Source of the DNA: Streptomyces sp. CB01249
GTDB taxonomy: Bacteria; Actinomycetota; Actinomycetes; Streptomycetales; Streptomycetaceae
Assembly (NCBI RefSeq): GCF_001905735.1
Contig: NZ_LISW01000007.1
Coordinates: 271,600 to 335,599, forward strand
DNA length: 64,000 nucleotides
Direction: 5' to 3'
Shown here one piece after another: positions 1-7,022 of the stretch (its first letter is position 1; every line of letters begins with the position of its first letter). Below the pieces are notes generated by a model. The model saw only the letters and a list, made by a program, of their open reading frames with translations, was not told the origin of the DNA and ran no database searches. Position numbers and translations under genes: made by a program.

Positions 1-276
1 GAGAACGGCGACGGGCCCGGCGAGGAGACCGCCCATCTGCTGCGGGCCGCCTTCGCGCACCACATCACGCAGGTCTTCGGCCGCCAGTGCCGCGTGGAGG
101 GCCGGGACGCCGGTTTCACGCTGTACGAGCACGCGTTCCTGCTCCTCGACGGCAGCGAGACGAGCCTGTGGGAGGTCGAGCACACGGCCACCCCGGACGG
201 CCGCCACATGTGCGAGGTGTACGGCGACGAGGCGACGGCGCGCGGCGCGATGGAAGCCCGTACGCGCATCTGCTGA
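1..276 (+). CDS. C-terminal part of a DUF6227-like protein (5' end outside window)
   Basis: The reading frame is open from base 1 and stops with TGA at 274-276, so only the last 91 residues are present. They read as a compact alpha/beta domain that includes TLYEHAFLLLDGSETSLWEVEH and ends MCEVYGDEATARGAMEARTRIC. This resembles the C-terminal half of the Streptomyces DUF6227 family, whose function is unknown; the family name is from memory and is not certain. A bidirectional terminator-like hairpin follows before the convergent exporter gene. Confidence 0.6.
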   Translation, partial: ENGDGPGEETAHLLRAAFAHHITQVFGRQCRVEGRDAGFTLYEHAFLLLDGSETSLWEVEHTATPDGRHMCEVYGDEATARGAMEARTRIC

Positions 277-330
277 ACGGAGGCCCGGGCCCGGGCGCGC
301 TGACGGGCCGTCCGCCGCGCGGAAAGCCGC

Positions 331-362
331 GGTGCCCCCGCCCCCGGAGGGACGCGGGCACC
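331..362. terminator. Bidirectional terminator-like hairpin
   Basis: GGTGCCC at 331-337 pairs perfectly with GGGCACC at 356-362. It lies between two convergent genes, which fits a shared Rho-independent terminator. There is no strong T run, as is common in Streptomyces. Confidence 0.5.
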
Positions 363-390
363 CGGTGACTCCGCTTCGTACGCCGTCGGC

Positions 391-1911
391 TCAGTGCGTG
401 AGCACCGGCTCCTGGGCGGTCTCCGTCGCGGCCGGCTCGTCGTCCGCCGCGCCCTCGACGTGCTGCTTCGGCCTGGCCGGCAGGGCGAACATCACCACGA
501 AGATCAGCAGCAGCACACCGGCCACCCACCACAGCGACTGCTCGAAGGCGTCTGCGAAGGCCGGGCCCACCTGCTGCGGGGTGAGCCGGTCACCGATCGC
601 CCCGTAGAAGACGACCGAGACCAGGCCGAGGCCCAGCGCGTTGCCCATCTGCTGCACGGTGTTGAACAGGCCCGACGCGGACCCGGCGTGCTCCTTGGGC
701 ACCTCGGACAGCACCGCGTCGGCCAGCGGCGCCACGATCAGGCCCATGCCGACGCCCATGACGACCAGGGGCAGCGCCATCTGCCAGGACGTGATGCCCA
801 TGCCGTAGTGGTTCGACTCCCCGATGTAGAGCAGCAGCCCGGCCGCCATGAGCAGGGCGCCCGTCTGGAGGACCTTGCGGCCGAAGCGGGGCACCAGCTT
901 CTGTACGGAGAGACCGGCGGCCACCGACACGGAGACGGAGAACGGGACACCGGTCAGACCGGCCCGCAGCGCGCTCCAGCCGAGGCCCATCTGCATGTAC
1001 AGCGTCCAGACCAGGAAGAAGATGCCGAGCCCGATGCCGAAGGTCAGCTGCACGGCGATCCCGGCGGCGAAGCTCCGCACCCGGAACAGCGACAGCTCGA
1101 TCAGCGGCGACCCGTCCCGCCCGGCCTTGGCGCGCTCGAACAGCACGAGGACGAGGAAAACGAAGAGGCTGCCGGCCATCGACAGATGGCCCCACAGCGG
1201 CCAGCCCAGCTCGCGGCCCCGGGTCAGCGGGTAGATCAGCATCAGCATGCCGAGCGTGACGAGCACGACGCCGACCAGGTCGAGGCGGAGCGCCTTGGGC
1301 GACTTGGACTCGGTGATGAACTTGCTGCCCAGGATCAGGCCGAGGATGCCGACGGGCAGGTTGATCAGGAAGATCGGGCGCCATTCGAGACCGGCGATGT
1401 TCCACTCGGTCAGCAGCGCGCCCAGCAGGGGTCCGGAGACCGCGCCGAGGCCGACGATCGCGCCGAAGAGGCCGAAGACCTTGCCGCGCTCGTGGGCGGG
1501 GAAGGTGGCGTGCACGATCGACAGCACCTGCGGCACCATCAGGGCCGCCGTGGCGCCCTGGAGGAAGCGGGAGGCGACCAGCATCTCCGGGTTGGCGGCG
1601 AATCCGCAGAGCGCGGAGGCGAGGGTGAAGCCCCCGATGCCGACGAGGAAGAGCCGCTTGCGGCCGTAGATGTCACCGAGCCGGCCGCCGGTGATGAGCC
1701 CGGCCGCGAAGGCCAGGGCGTATCCGGCGACGATCCACTGGATGGAGCTGAACGAGGCGCCGGTGTCCCGCTCGATGCTGGGGATGGCGATGTTGACGAT
1801 CGTGACGTCGACCAGGTCCATGAAGGCCGCGGTCATCACGATGGCCAGGGCGAACCATCGGCGTCGGTCCGAGGATGCCGCGGGAGACGGCAGTGGTGCG
1901 GAGGAAGTCAT
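391..1911 (-). CDS. MFS drug exporter, DHA2 family (14 TM)
   Basis: A 506-residue integral membrane protein with the DHA2 (EmrB/QacA-type) pattern. TM1 carries FMDLVDVTIVNIAIPSI, close to the family motif LDxTIVNVALP. A loop 2/3 motif GGRLGDIYGRKR follows, then motif C-like GAIVGLGAVSGPLLGALL, and about 14 hydrophobic segments in all. Family members are proton-driven exporters of drugs or antiseptics in the cytoplasmic membrane. The gene is divergent from a WYL regulator with only 62 bases between the start codons, so that regulator is the obvious candidate controller. The ATG start at 1911 has no good ribosome-binding site. The C-terminal tail is polar and cytoplasmic. The substrate cannot be told from sequence. 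Confidence 0.9.
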   Translation of the reverse strand: MTSSAPLPSPAASSDRRRWFALAIVMTAAFMDLVDVTIVNIAIPSIERDTGASFSSIQWIVAGYALAFAAGLITGGRLGDIYGRKRLFLVGIGGFTLASALCGFAANPEMLVASRFLQGATAALMVPQVLSIVHATFPAHERGKVFGLFGAIVGLGAVSGPLLGALLTEWNIAGLEWRPIFLINLPVGILGLILGSKFITESKSPKALRLDLVGVVLVTLGMLMLIYPLTRGRELGWPLWGHLSMAGSLFVFLVLVLFERAKAGRDGSPLIELSLFRVRSFAAGIAVQLTFGIGLGIFFLVWTLYMQMGLGWSALRAGLTGVPFSVSVSVAAGLSVQKLVPRFGRKVLQTGALLMAAGLLLYIGESNHYGMGITSWQMALPLVVMGVGMGLIVAPLADAVLSEVPKEHAGSASGLFNTVQQMGNALGLGLVSVVFYGAIGDRLTPQQVGPAFADAFEQSLWWVAGVLLLIFVVMFALPARPKQHVEGAADDEPAATETAQEPVLTH

Positions 1912-1973
1912 GGAAAGAACTTAAACAGCCAATAGGCCAGGTCGTGACCCAATGGGCGCGCATCCTGGGTGAC

Positions 1974-2942
1974 ATGACCGATACCCCGGCACGACTGCTG
2001 AATCTGCTGTCACTGCTCCAGACGCCGCGCGAGTGGCCGGGCAGCGAGCTCGCCGAGCGGCTCGACGTCAGCCCGCGCACGATCCGCCGCGACATCGACC
2101 GCCTGCGCGACCTCGGCTACCCGGTCGAGGCTTCGCGCGGTTCGGTCGGCGGCTACCGGCTCGTGGCGGGCACCGCCATGCCGCCGCTGCTCCTGGACGA
2201 CGAGGAGGCGGTCGCCATCGCGGTGGGCCTGCGGGCCGGAGCCGGCCACGCCATCGAGGGCGTGGACGAGGCGTCCGTACGGGCGCTGGCGAAGCTGGAG
2301 CAGGTGCTGCCGTCCCGGCTGCGCCACCGGGTCTCCACCCTCCAGAACGCGACGGTCCCCCTCGCCCGGGGCGACGGTTCGACCATCGACCCGCAGACCC
2401 TGACCGTGATGGCGTCGGCGGTCACCGGCCGGGAGCGGCTGCGCTTCGCGTACCGGGCGGGCGACGGCGCGGAGACACGGCGCCAGGTCGAGCCGTACCG
2501 GCTGGTGAGCACCGGGTGGCGCTGGTACCTGGTGGCGTACGACCTGGAGCGCGAGGCGTGGCGCACCTTCCGCGTCGACCGGGTCAGCGAGGCGTTCGCG
2601 ACCGGGGCCCGGTTCACGCCGAGGGAGCTGCCGGAGGGGGACGCGGCGGAGTTCCTGTCCAGCTCGATGGCGCGCCGGCAGCCGGAGATCGAGGTGGAGG
2701 TGAGCTTCGCGGCGCCGCCGGAGTTCGTCGCGTCGCGGCTGCACGGCCGGATGGGGCCGCTGGAGCCGGAGGGCGAGGGCGGCTCCCGGCTGCGGACCGT
2801 GCTGCGGGACAAGCTGGAGTGGCTGGCGGTGCGGCTGGCGATGGTGGACTGCGAGTTCACCGTGCACCGGCCGCCGGAGCTGGTGGCGTACGTGGCGGAG
2901 CTGGGCGGCCGGCTCAGCCGCGCGGGGTCCGGCGGGGCGTAG
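1974..2942 (+). CDS. WYL-domain transcriptional regulator (DeoR-type HTH)
   Basis: 322 residues. The N terminus is a winged helix (RLLNLLSLLQ..., then LAERLDVSPRTIRRDIDRLRDLGYPVEA). It is followed by a WYL domain with the sequence WRWYLVAYDLEREAWRTFRVDRV near residues 175-200 and a C-terminal WCX-like region. These proteins bind DNA and are thought to sense ligands or nucleic acid through the WYL fold. The ATG at 1974 is chosen because the HTH begins at once after MTDTPA and the upstream extension is unlike the family. It diverges from the DHA2 exporter, so autoregulation and exporter control from the shared 62-base region are likely but inferred. Confidence 0.9.
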   Translation: MTDTPARLLNLLSLLQTPREWPGSELAERLDVSPRTIRRDIDRLRDLGYPVEASRGSVGGYRLVAGTAMPPLLLDDEEAVAIAVGLRAGAGHAIEGVDEASVRALAKLEQVLPSRLRHRVSTLQNATVPLARGDGSTIDPQTLTVMASAVTGRERLRFAYRAGDGAETRRQVEPYRLVSTGWRWYLVAYDLEREAWRTFRVDRVSEAFATGARFTPRELPEGDAAEFLSSSMARRQPEIEVEVSFAAPPEFVASRLHGRMGPLEPEGEGGSRLRTVLRDKLEWLAVRLAMVDCEFTVHRPPELVAYVAELGGRLSRAGSGGA

Positions 2943-2963
2943 AGAGGCCGCGCGCAAAAGAAT

Positions 2964-3000
2964 GAGCCCCGGCGCCAGGGGGGGGTGGGCGCCGGGACTC
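2964..3000. terminator. Terminator hairpin between convergent genes
   Basis: CCCGGCGCC at 2968-2976 pairs with GGCGCCGGG at 2988-2996, and the flanking GAG and CTC extend the stem. The loop is a G-rich run. It lies between the convergent WYL regulator and hrdD. Confidence 0.65.
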
Positions 3001-3052
3001 AGCTCAGGGGGCCTGGTGAAGCGGCCCAATTCGGAGGTTACTGGACTCGGGC

Positions 3053-4051
3053 TCAGGCCGCAGCGTCAAAGCCCGTGTCGTGAGCCATTCGCTTCAATTC
3101 GAGGAGCGCGTGCTTCTCGATCTGGCGGATGCGCTCGCGGGTGAGGCCGTGCTGCTTGCCGACCTCGGTGAGCGTGCGCTCGCGGCCGTCCTCGATTCCG
3201 TACCGCATGCGGATGATCGACGCGGTGCGGTTGTCGAGCTTGCCGATCAGCTCCTCCAGCTCCTCGCTGCGCAGCAGCGTGAGCACGGACTGCTCGGGCG
3301 AGATGGCGGAGGTGTCCTCCAGGAGGTCACCGAACTGCGTGTCGCCCTCGTCGTCCACGGACATGTTGAGGCTGACCGGGTCGCGGGCCCAGTCCAGGAC
3401 GTCGCCGACGCGGCCCGGCGTGGAGCCCAGCTCGGCGGCGATCTCGGCGTGCTCCGGGTCGCGGCCGTTCTCCCGGTTGAACTCGCGCTGCACCCGGCGG
3501 ATGCGGCCCAGCTCCTCCACCAGGTGGACGGGGAGCCGGATCGTGCGCGACTGGTCCGCTATGGAACGGGTGATGGCCTGGCGGATCCACCAGGTGGCGT
3601 ACGTGGAGAACTTGAAGCCCTTGGCGTAGTCGAACTTCTCGACCGCGCGCACCAGGCCCGCGTTGCCCTCCTGGATCAGGTCGAGCAGGGGGAGCCCGGC
3701 CCGCGGGTAGCGGCGGGCGACGGCGACGACGAGACGGAGGTTGGAGCGGATGAACACGTCCTTGGCGCGCTCGCCCTCGGCGACCAGCGCCTCCAGCTCC
3801 TCGCGCGAGGCGCCGCCCGCGTCGCTCTCCACCTGGCCGTCGAGGATCTGGTGCGCGTAGACACCGGCCTCGACCGCCTGCGAGAGGTCGACCTCCTTGG
3901 CGGCGTCGAGCAGCGGTGTACGCGCTATCTCGTCCAGGTACATGCCGACCAGGTCGCGATCGGCGATCTCTCCGCCCACGGCGCGAACACTGCTCGCCCG
4001 GTTGGTCCCGCCGGTGGCGGACGAACGACGGGCGACGGCACGGGTTGCCAT
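3053..4051 (-). CDS. hrdD: Group 2 RNA polymerase sigma factor HrdD
   Basis: 332 residues, the length I recall for S. coelicolor HrdD, and the start MATRAVARR matches what I recall of it. Order of regions: 1.2 (DLVGMYLDEIARTPLL), 2 (SNLRLVVAVARRYPRAGLPLLDLIQEGNAGLVRAVEKFDY with GFKFSTYATWWIRQAI), 3 (PVHLVEELGRIRRVQREF) and 4 (RYGIEDGRERTLTEVGKQHGLTRERIRQIEKHALLELK). It is therefore a non-essential primary-like sigma recognising -10/-35 promoters. The ATG at 4051 is preceded by AAGGGAG at good spacing; an upstream in-frame extension to 4150 would cross the promoter and is rejected. A perfect SigR promoter lies 61-88 bases upstream, linking it to thiol-oxidative stress. Confidence 0.9.
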   Translation of the reverse strand: MATRAVARRSSATGGTNRASSVRAVGGEIADRDLVGMYLDEIARTPLLDAAKEVDLSQAVEAGVYAHQILDGQVESDAGGASREELEALVAEGERAKDVFIRSNLRLVVAVARRYPRAGLPLLDLIQEGNAGLVRAVEKFDYAKGFKFSTYATWWIRQAITRSIADQSRTIRLPVHLVEELGRIRRVQREFNRENGRDPEHAEIAAELGSTPGRVGDVLDWARDPVSLNMSVDDEGDTQFGDLLEDTSAISPEQSVLTLLRSEELEELIGKLDNRTASIIRMRYGIEDGRERTLTEVGKQHGLTRERIRQIEKHALLELKRMAHDTGFDAAA

Positions 4052-4111
4052 GCGTGCTCCCTTGCTGAGTAGGTCGCGACACCCTCTCGGGTGCCCTGCA
4101 TCCGATGGAAA

Positions 4112-4139
4112 CAACGACTGGAATCCGGACAGAATTCCC
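4112..4139 (-). promoter_or_regulatory. SigR-type promoter of hrdD
   Basis: On the minus strand GGGAAT (4139-4134) is followed by exactly 18 bases and GTTG (4115-4112). This matches the SigR (thiol-oxidative stress ECF sigma) consensus GGGAAT-N18-GTT. The predicted transcript starts near 4105 and has a leader of about 50 bases before the hrdD ATG at 4051. hrdD is a reported SigR target in S. coelicolor. Confidence 0.8.
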
Positions 4140-4427
4140 ATGCCTGGCATTAAATTTCGAGATCATGCAGTACCCTGTCCCGCCACCGGTGCGGGCGCAT
4201 GCCACTGCCGGGCACGTCCGTGCAGGTCAGGCCGGGCACCCGGAGCGTTCCGGGGTCCCTCGTCACCCCCGTACCCCGGAAGACGCCGGCTACGGGTCAC
4301 CGGTTGCCCGGACCTCCGTCCTGGTCCCCGGCCCGCGGGCCCCGGTCCGGAGTCCTAGGCCCCACGCCCGGGACCTTGGGACCGCAGTCCGTTACCGGGC
4401 GCGCACCGGGTGCATAGCGTCGCTGTC
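4140..4427. other. Divergent intergenic region with repeated GGGAC/GTCC half-sites
   Basis: No coding potential is seen on either strand. The part nearest hrdD (4140-4180) is relatively AT-rich. The part nearest the questin-oxidase-like gene is crowded with GGTCC, GGGACC and AGTCC elements, including GGTCCGGAGTCC and GGGACCGCAGTCC. It holds the promoters of both genes. Confidence 0.5.
4378..4390 (+). promoter_or_regulatory. Possible DevR/OsdR-type response-regulator box
   Basis: GGGACCGCAGTCC has the GGGAC-N4-GTCC geometry of the actinobacterial DevR/DosR box (core GGGACTWWAGTCCC). It sits 38-50 bases upstream of the ATG at 4428. The gene lacks a clear ribosome-binding site and may be transcribed from close to its start, so the box would lie at about -40. 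The match is partial. Confidence 0.35.
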
Positions 4428-5474
4428 ATGAACGAGACGACGCACCGCACCGCCCCCGACACCACCGGCACCCTCGACGAGGCCCTGGAGCGTCTGCACT
4501 CCTCCGGCCCCGAGCGCGAGGGCTGGCTGACCAATCACGCGCCCATGGCCGTGGAGGCCCTGGTCCGCAACGGCCAGGCGGCCACCGTGCACCGCTGGCT
4601 CGACTACTACCGGGCGAAGCTGGAGGACATGCCGGACCGTTTCGCCGAGGTCACCCCGGCGAACTGGCAGGAGGCCCTGGGCGACCCCCGCCGCATCGCC
4701 GACTGGGCGGCGTACTTCGAGCGGGAGACCGCGGACCGCCCCTGGCGCGACGTGCTCGCCGAGTGGTGGCCCCGGCTGCTCCCGGGCATCGCGGGCGGCT
4801 CCACGCACCCGGTGATCCGGCTCGGCCACAGCGTGCGCACCCTGCTGACCACCGAGGAGACCGGCCCCCGCGTCACGGAGCTGGCCCACGCGCTCGGCTA
4901 CTGGGCGGCCCGCCACCAGCCGCTGCCCCCGCTGGCCCCGCTCGCCCCGGTCCGGACCGCGGGCGACGCGCTGGCCGCCGTACCCCGGGTGCCCGACCAG
5001 AGCGGCGGCATCCGGGCCCGGCTGGCCCAGATCACGGCGTTCCCGCAGTGGCAGGGCGCGGCCGCGACCGGCCCGGACGAGGCGCGCGCGGGTCTTAAAG
5101 AGCTGGTGGGGGCCGCGGTCCACCGCTACACGGAGTACGGGCACGGCAACCCGGTGATGCTGGTGCACGCGGCGACCGCGCCCAACGCCGTCCTGCGGAC
5201 GCTTCCGGCGCTGCCGCGCGAGCTGTGGGTGCCAAGCGTGGGGGCCGCCTGGGCGGCGAGCGCGGCGGTGACCGCCGCGTACTCCCCCGCCGAGGCCGCC
5301 GTCCTCCCGGCCGGGTACGGGGCGTCGCTCACCGCCGACGAGGTGTTCGAGCAGGCGGCGGCGCACGGGGACGACCACACCATCAAGTTCACGGACACCG
5401 CGCTGGACGTGGGCGACGCACCGGCCCTGGCGGCGGCGCTGCGCTCGGTGGAGCTGAACCCGCCGGTTCTCTGA
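4428..5474 (+). CDS. Questin-oxidase-like family protein
   Basis: 348 residues of mostly helical sequence with the scattered pattern of the questin oxidase-like family (formerly DUF4243). Examples are SGPEREGWLTNHAPMAVEAL near the start, HPVIRLGHSVRTL in the middle and GNPVMLVHAATAPNAVLR later. Fungal relatives carry out Baeyer-Villiger-type cleavage of an anthraquinone without a recognisable flavin site; the bacterial members are unstudied, so the reaction here is unknown. The ATG at 4428 is preferred to an in-frame ATG 18 bases upstream because the family pattern begins after it; there is no good ribosome-binding site, so the message may be leaderless. It is divergent from hrdD and convergent with the dioxygenase gene, 21 bases from its stop. 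Confidence 0.7.
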   Translation: MNETTHRTAPDTTGTLDEALERLHSSGPEREGWLTNHAPMAVEALVRNGQAATVHRWLDYYRAKLEDMPDRFAEVTPANWQEALGDPRRIADWAAYFERETADRPWRDVLAEWWPRLLPGIAGGSTHPVIRLGHSVRTLLTTEETGPRVTELAHALGYWAARHQPLPPLAPLAPVRTAGDALAAVPRVPDQSGGIRARLAQITAFPQWQGAAATGPDEARAGLKELVGAAVHRYTEYGHGNPVMLVHAATAPNAVLRTLPALPRELWVPSVGAAWAASAAVTAAYSPAEAAVLPAGYGASLTADEVFEQAAAHGDDHTIKFTDTALDVGDAPALAAALRSVELNPPVL

Positions 5475-5495
5475 GAGTCGATCCCCTGAGAATTC

Positions 5496-6278
5496 TTATC
5501 CGTACTGCACCGAGCGCTTCGCCAGCCCCATCCAGAAGCCGTCGATCACGCTGCGCCCCTGGCCGAGCTCCTGCTCGGCGGCGCCGAGGGTGACGAAGAG
5601 CGGGGCGAAGTGCTCGGTGCGCGGGTGTGCCAGGCGGCCCGCCGGGGACTTGTGCTCGAAGTCCAGGAGCGCGTCGATGTCCTGCGCCTGGAGCGCCCGG
5701 TTTCCCCAGTCGTCGAACTCCGCCGACCAGCCGGGGACGCCGCCGCCGGTGTGGCGCAGGGCGGCGAGGTTGTGCGTGAAGAAGCCGCTGCCGATGATCA
5801 GGACGCCCTCGTCGCGCAGCGGCGCCAGCTTGCGCCCGATGTCCATCAGCTTCTGCGGGTCGAGCGTCGGCAGGGAGATCTGGAGCACGGGGACATCGGC
5901 GTCCGGGAACATCTCGACCAGCGGGACGTACGCGCCGTGGTCGAGGCCGCGGTCCGGGATGTCCTGGACCGGCGTACCGGCGCCGCGCAGCAGTTTGCGG
6001 ACGCTCTCGGCGAGCTGCGGGGCGCCCGGGGCGGCGTACCTGACCTGGTAGTAGTGCTCCGGGAAGCCCCAGAAGTCGTACACCAGCGGAAGCGTCTCGG
6101 TGGCGCCGAGCGCGAGCGGGGCCTCCTCCCAGTGCGCGGACACCATGAGGACGGCGGTGGGGCGCGGGAGCTCCGCCGACCAGGCGGCCAGCTCGCCGGG
6201 CCAGACGGGGTCGTCGGCGAGCGGCGGGGCCCCGTGGGAGAGGTAGAGGGCGGGCATGCGCTCCGAGGTGATGGTCAT
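5496..6278 (-). CDS. DODA-type extradiol ring-opening dioxygenase family protein
   Basis: 260 residues, the usual length for the class III extradiol dioxygenase branch that includes plant 4,5-DOPA dioxygenase and E. coli YgiD. Visible family histidines are in LYLSHGAPPL, LDHGAYVPLVEMFP and GSGFFTHNLAAL, with PTAVLMVSAHWEE between them. These ligate a metal (Zn or Fe) and act on catechol-like substrates. The ATG at 6278 follows GGGGAG with good spacing; the earlier in-frame TTG at 6290 overlaps that ribosome-binding site and is rejected. The gene is divergent from a MarR regulator across a 135-base AT-rich region. MarR regulators often sense phenolics, so control by the neighbour is a reasonable inference. 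Confidence 0.85.
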   Translation of the reverse strand: MTITSERMPALYLSHGAPPLADDPVWPGELAAWSAELPRPTAVLMVSAHWEEAPLALGATETLPLVYDFWGFPEHYYQVRYAAPGAPQLAESVRKLLRGAGTPVQDIPDRGLDHGAYVPLVEMFPDADVPVLQISLPTLDPQKLMDIGRKLAPLRDEGVLIIGSGFFTHNLAALRHTGGGVPGWSAEFDDWGNRALQAQDIDALLDFEHKSPAGRLAHPRTEHFAPLFVTLGAAEQELGQGRSVIDGFWMGLAKRSVQYG

Positions 6279-6413
6279 GACACTCCCCAACTGCGGCTAC
6301 TCAAGGTAATTCTTCTGTAGAGGGCTTCGACAGGAAGGATTCTTTAATCTTCAAGCTCCTACCTTCAGAGACCTTAGCTCTATCTAGTTCAACTTTCAAG
6401 AAAAGGTCGTACA
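6279..6413. promoter_or_regulatory. AT-rich divergent promoter/operator region of the dioxygenase-marR pair
   Basis: This 135-base region is markedly more AT-rich than its surroundings. It contains a near-palindrome, GAAGGATT (6334-6341) facing AATCTTC (6346-6352) across CTTT. A second small inverted repeat, TTTCAAGAAA (6394-6403), touches the likely marR start region. Both are candidate MarR operators. Confidence 0.45.
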
Positions 6414-6926
6414 GTGGAGTACATGACCACGGCATCAACCGGTGCGCCGCTCTGGCTCACCGACGAAGAACAATGCGTCTGGCGCGCGTATCTGCACGCC
6501 ACCACGCTTCTGGAGGATCACCTCGACCGCCAGTTGCAGGCCGATGCCGGCATGCCGCACATCTACTACGGCCTGCTCGTCCAGCTCTCCCAGGCACCCC
6601 GGCACCGCCTGCGGATGACCGAACTGGCCCGGAACGCCAAGATCACCCGCTCCCGCCTCTCCCACGCGGTCGCCCGGCTGGAGAAGAACGGCTGGGTCCG
6701 CCGCGAGGACTGCCCCTCCGACAAGCGCGGCCAGAACGCCGTCCTCACCGACGAGGGCCACGCGATGCTGCGCCGCTCGGCGCCCGGCCATGTGAAGGCC
6801 GTCCGCCAGGCGATGTTCGACCGCCTCACGCCCGAGCAGGTGCGCTCGCTCGGCGAGATCATGCAGGTCCTGGCGGCCGGACTCCAGCCGGAGGGCGCGG
6901 ACGCCGACCTCCCCTGGCTGCGCTGA
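6414..6926 (+). CDS. MarR-family transcriptional regulator
   Basis: 170 residues with the MarR winged-helix core: LRMTELARNAKITRSRLSHAVARLEKNGWVRREDCPSDKRGQNAVLTDEG. The dimerisation helices lie at both ends. GTG at 6414 is chosen because AAAAGG lies 7 bases upstream. The ATG at 6423 (MTTASTG...) is the alternative and would leave little room for a binding site. The gene diverges from the DODA-type dioxygenase, the classic arrangement of a MarR repressor with the catabolic or detoxifying gene it controls, and it ends at a strong terminator hairpin. The effector is unknown; a phenolic compound is plausible given the neighbour. Confidence 0.9.
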   Translation: MEYMTTASTGAPLWLTDEEQCVWRAYLHATTLLEDHLDRQLQADAGMPHIYYGLLVQLSQAPRHRLRMTELARNAKITRSRLSHAVARLEKNGWVRREDCPSDKRGQNAVLTDEGHAMLRRSAPGHVKAVRQAMFDRLTPEQVRSLGEIMQVLAAGLQPEGADADLPWLR

Positions 6927-6948
6927 GCCACCCCGCCCCGACACACCT

Positions 6949-6984
6949 CTGCCCCGGCCCTCTCGTACGAGGGAACCGGGGCAG
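6949..6984. terminator. Bidirectional terminator between marR and MFS genes
   Basis: CTGCCCCGG (6949-6957) pairs with CCGGGGCAG (6976-6984), and an inner CCCTC/GAGGG stem continues the hairpin. It separates two convergent genes. Confidence 0.75.
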
Positions 6985-7022
6985 AAACGTATCCGTGCGG
7001 GCTGCGACGGGTCAGTGGGCCG

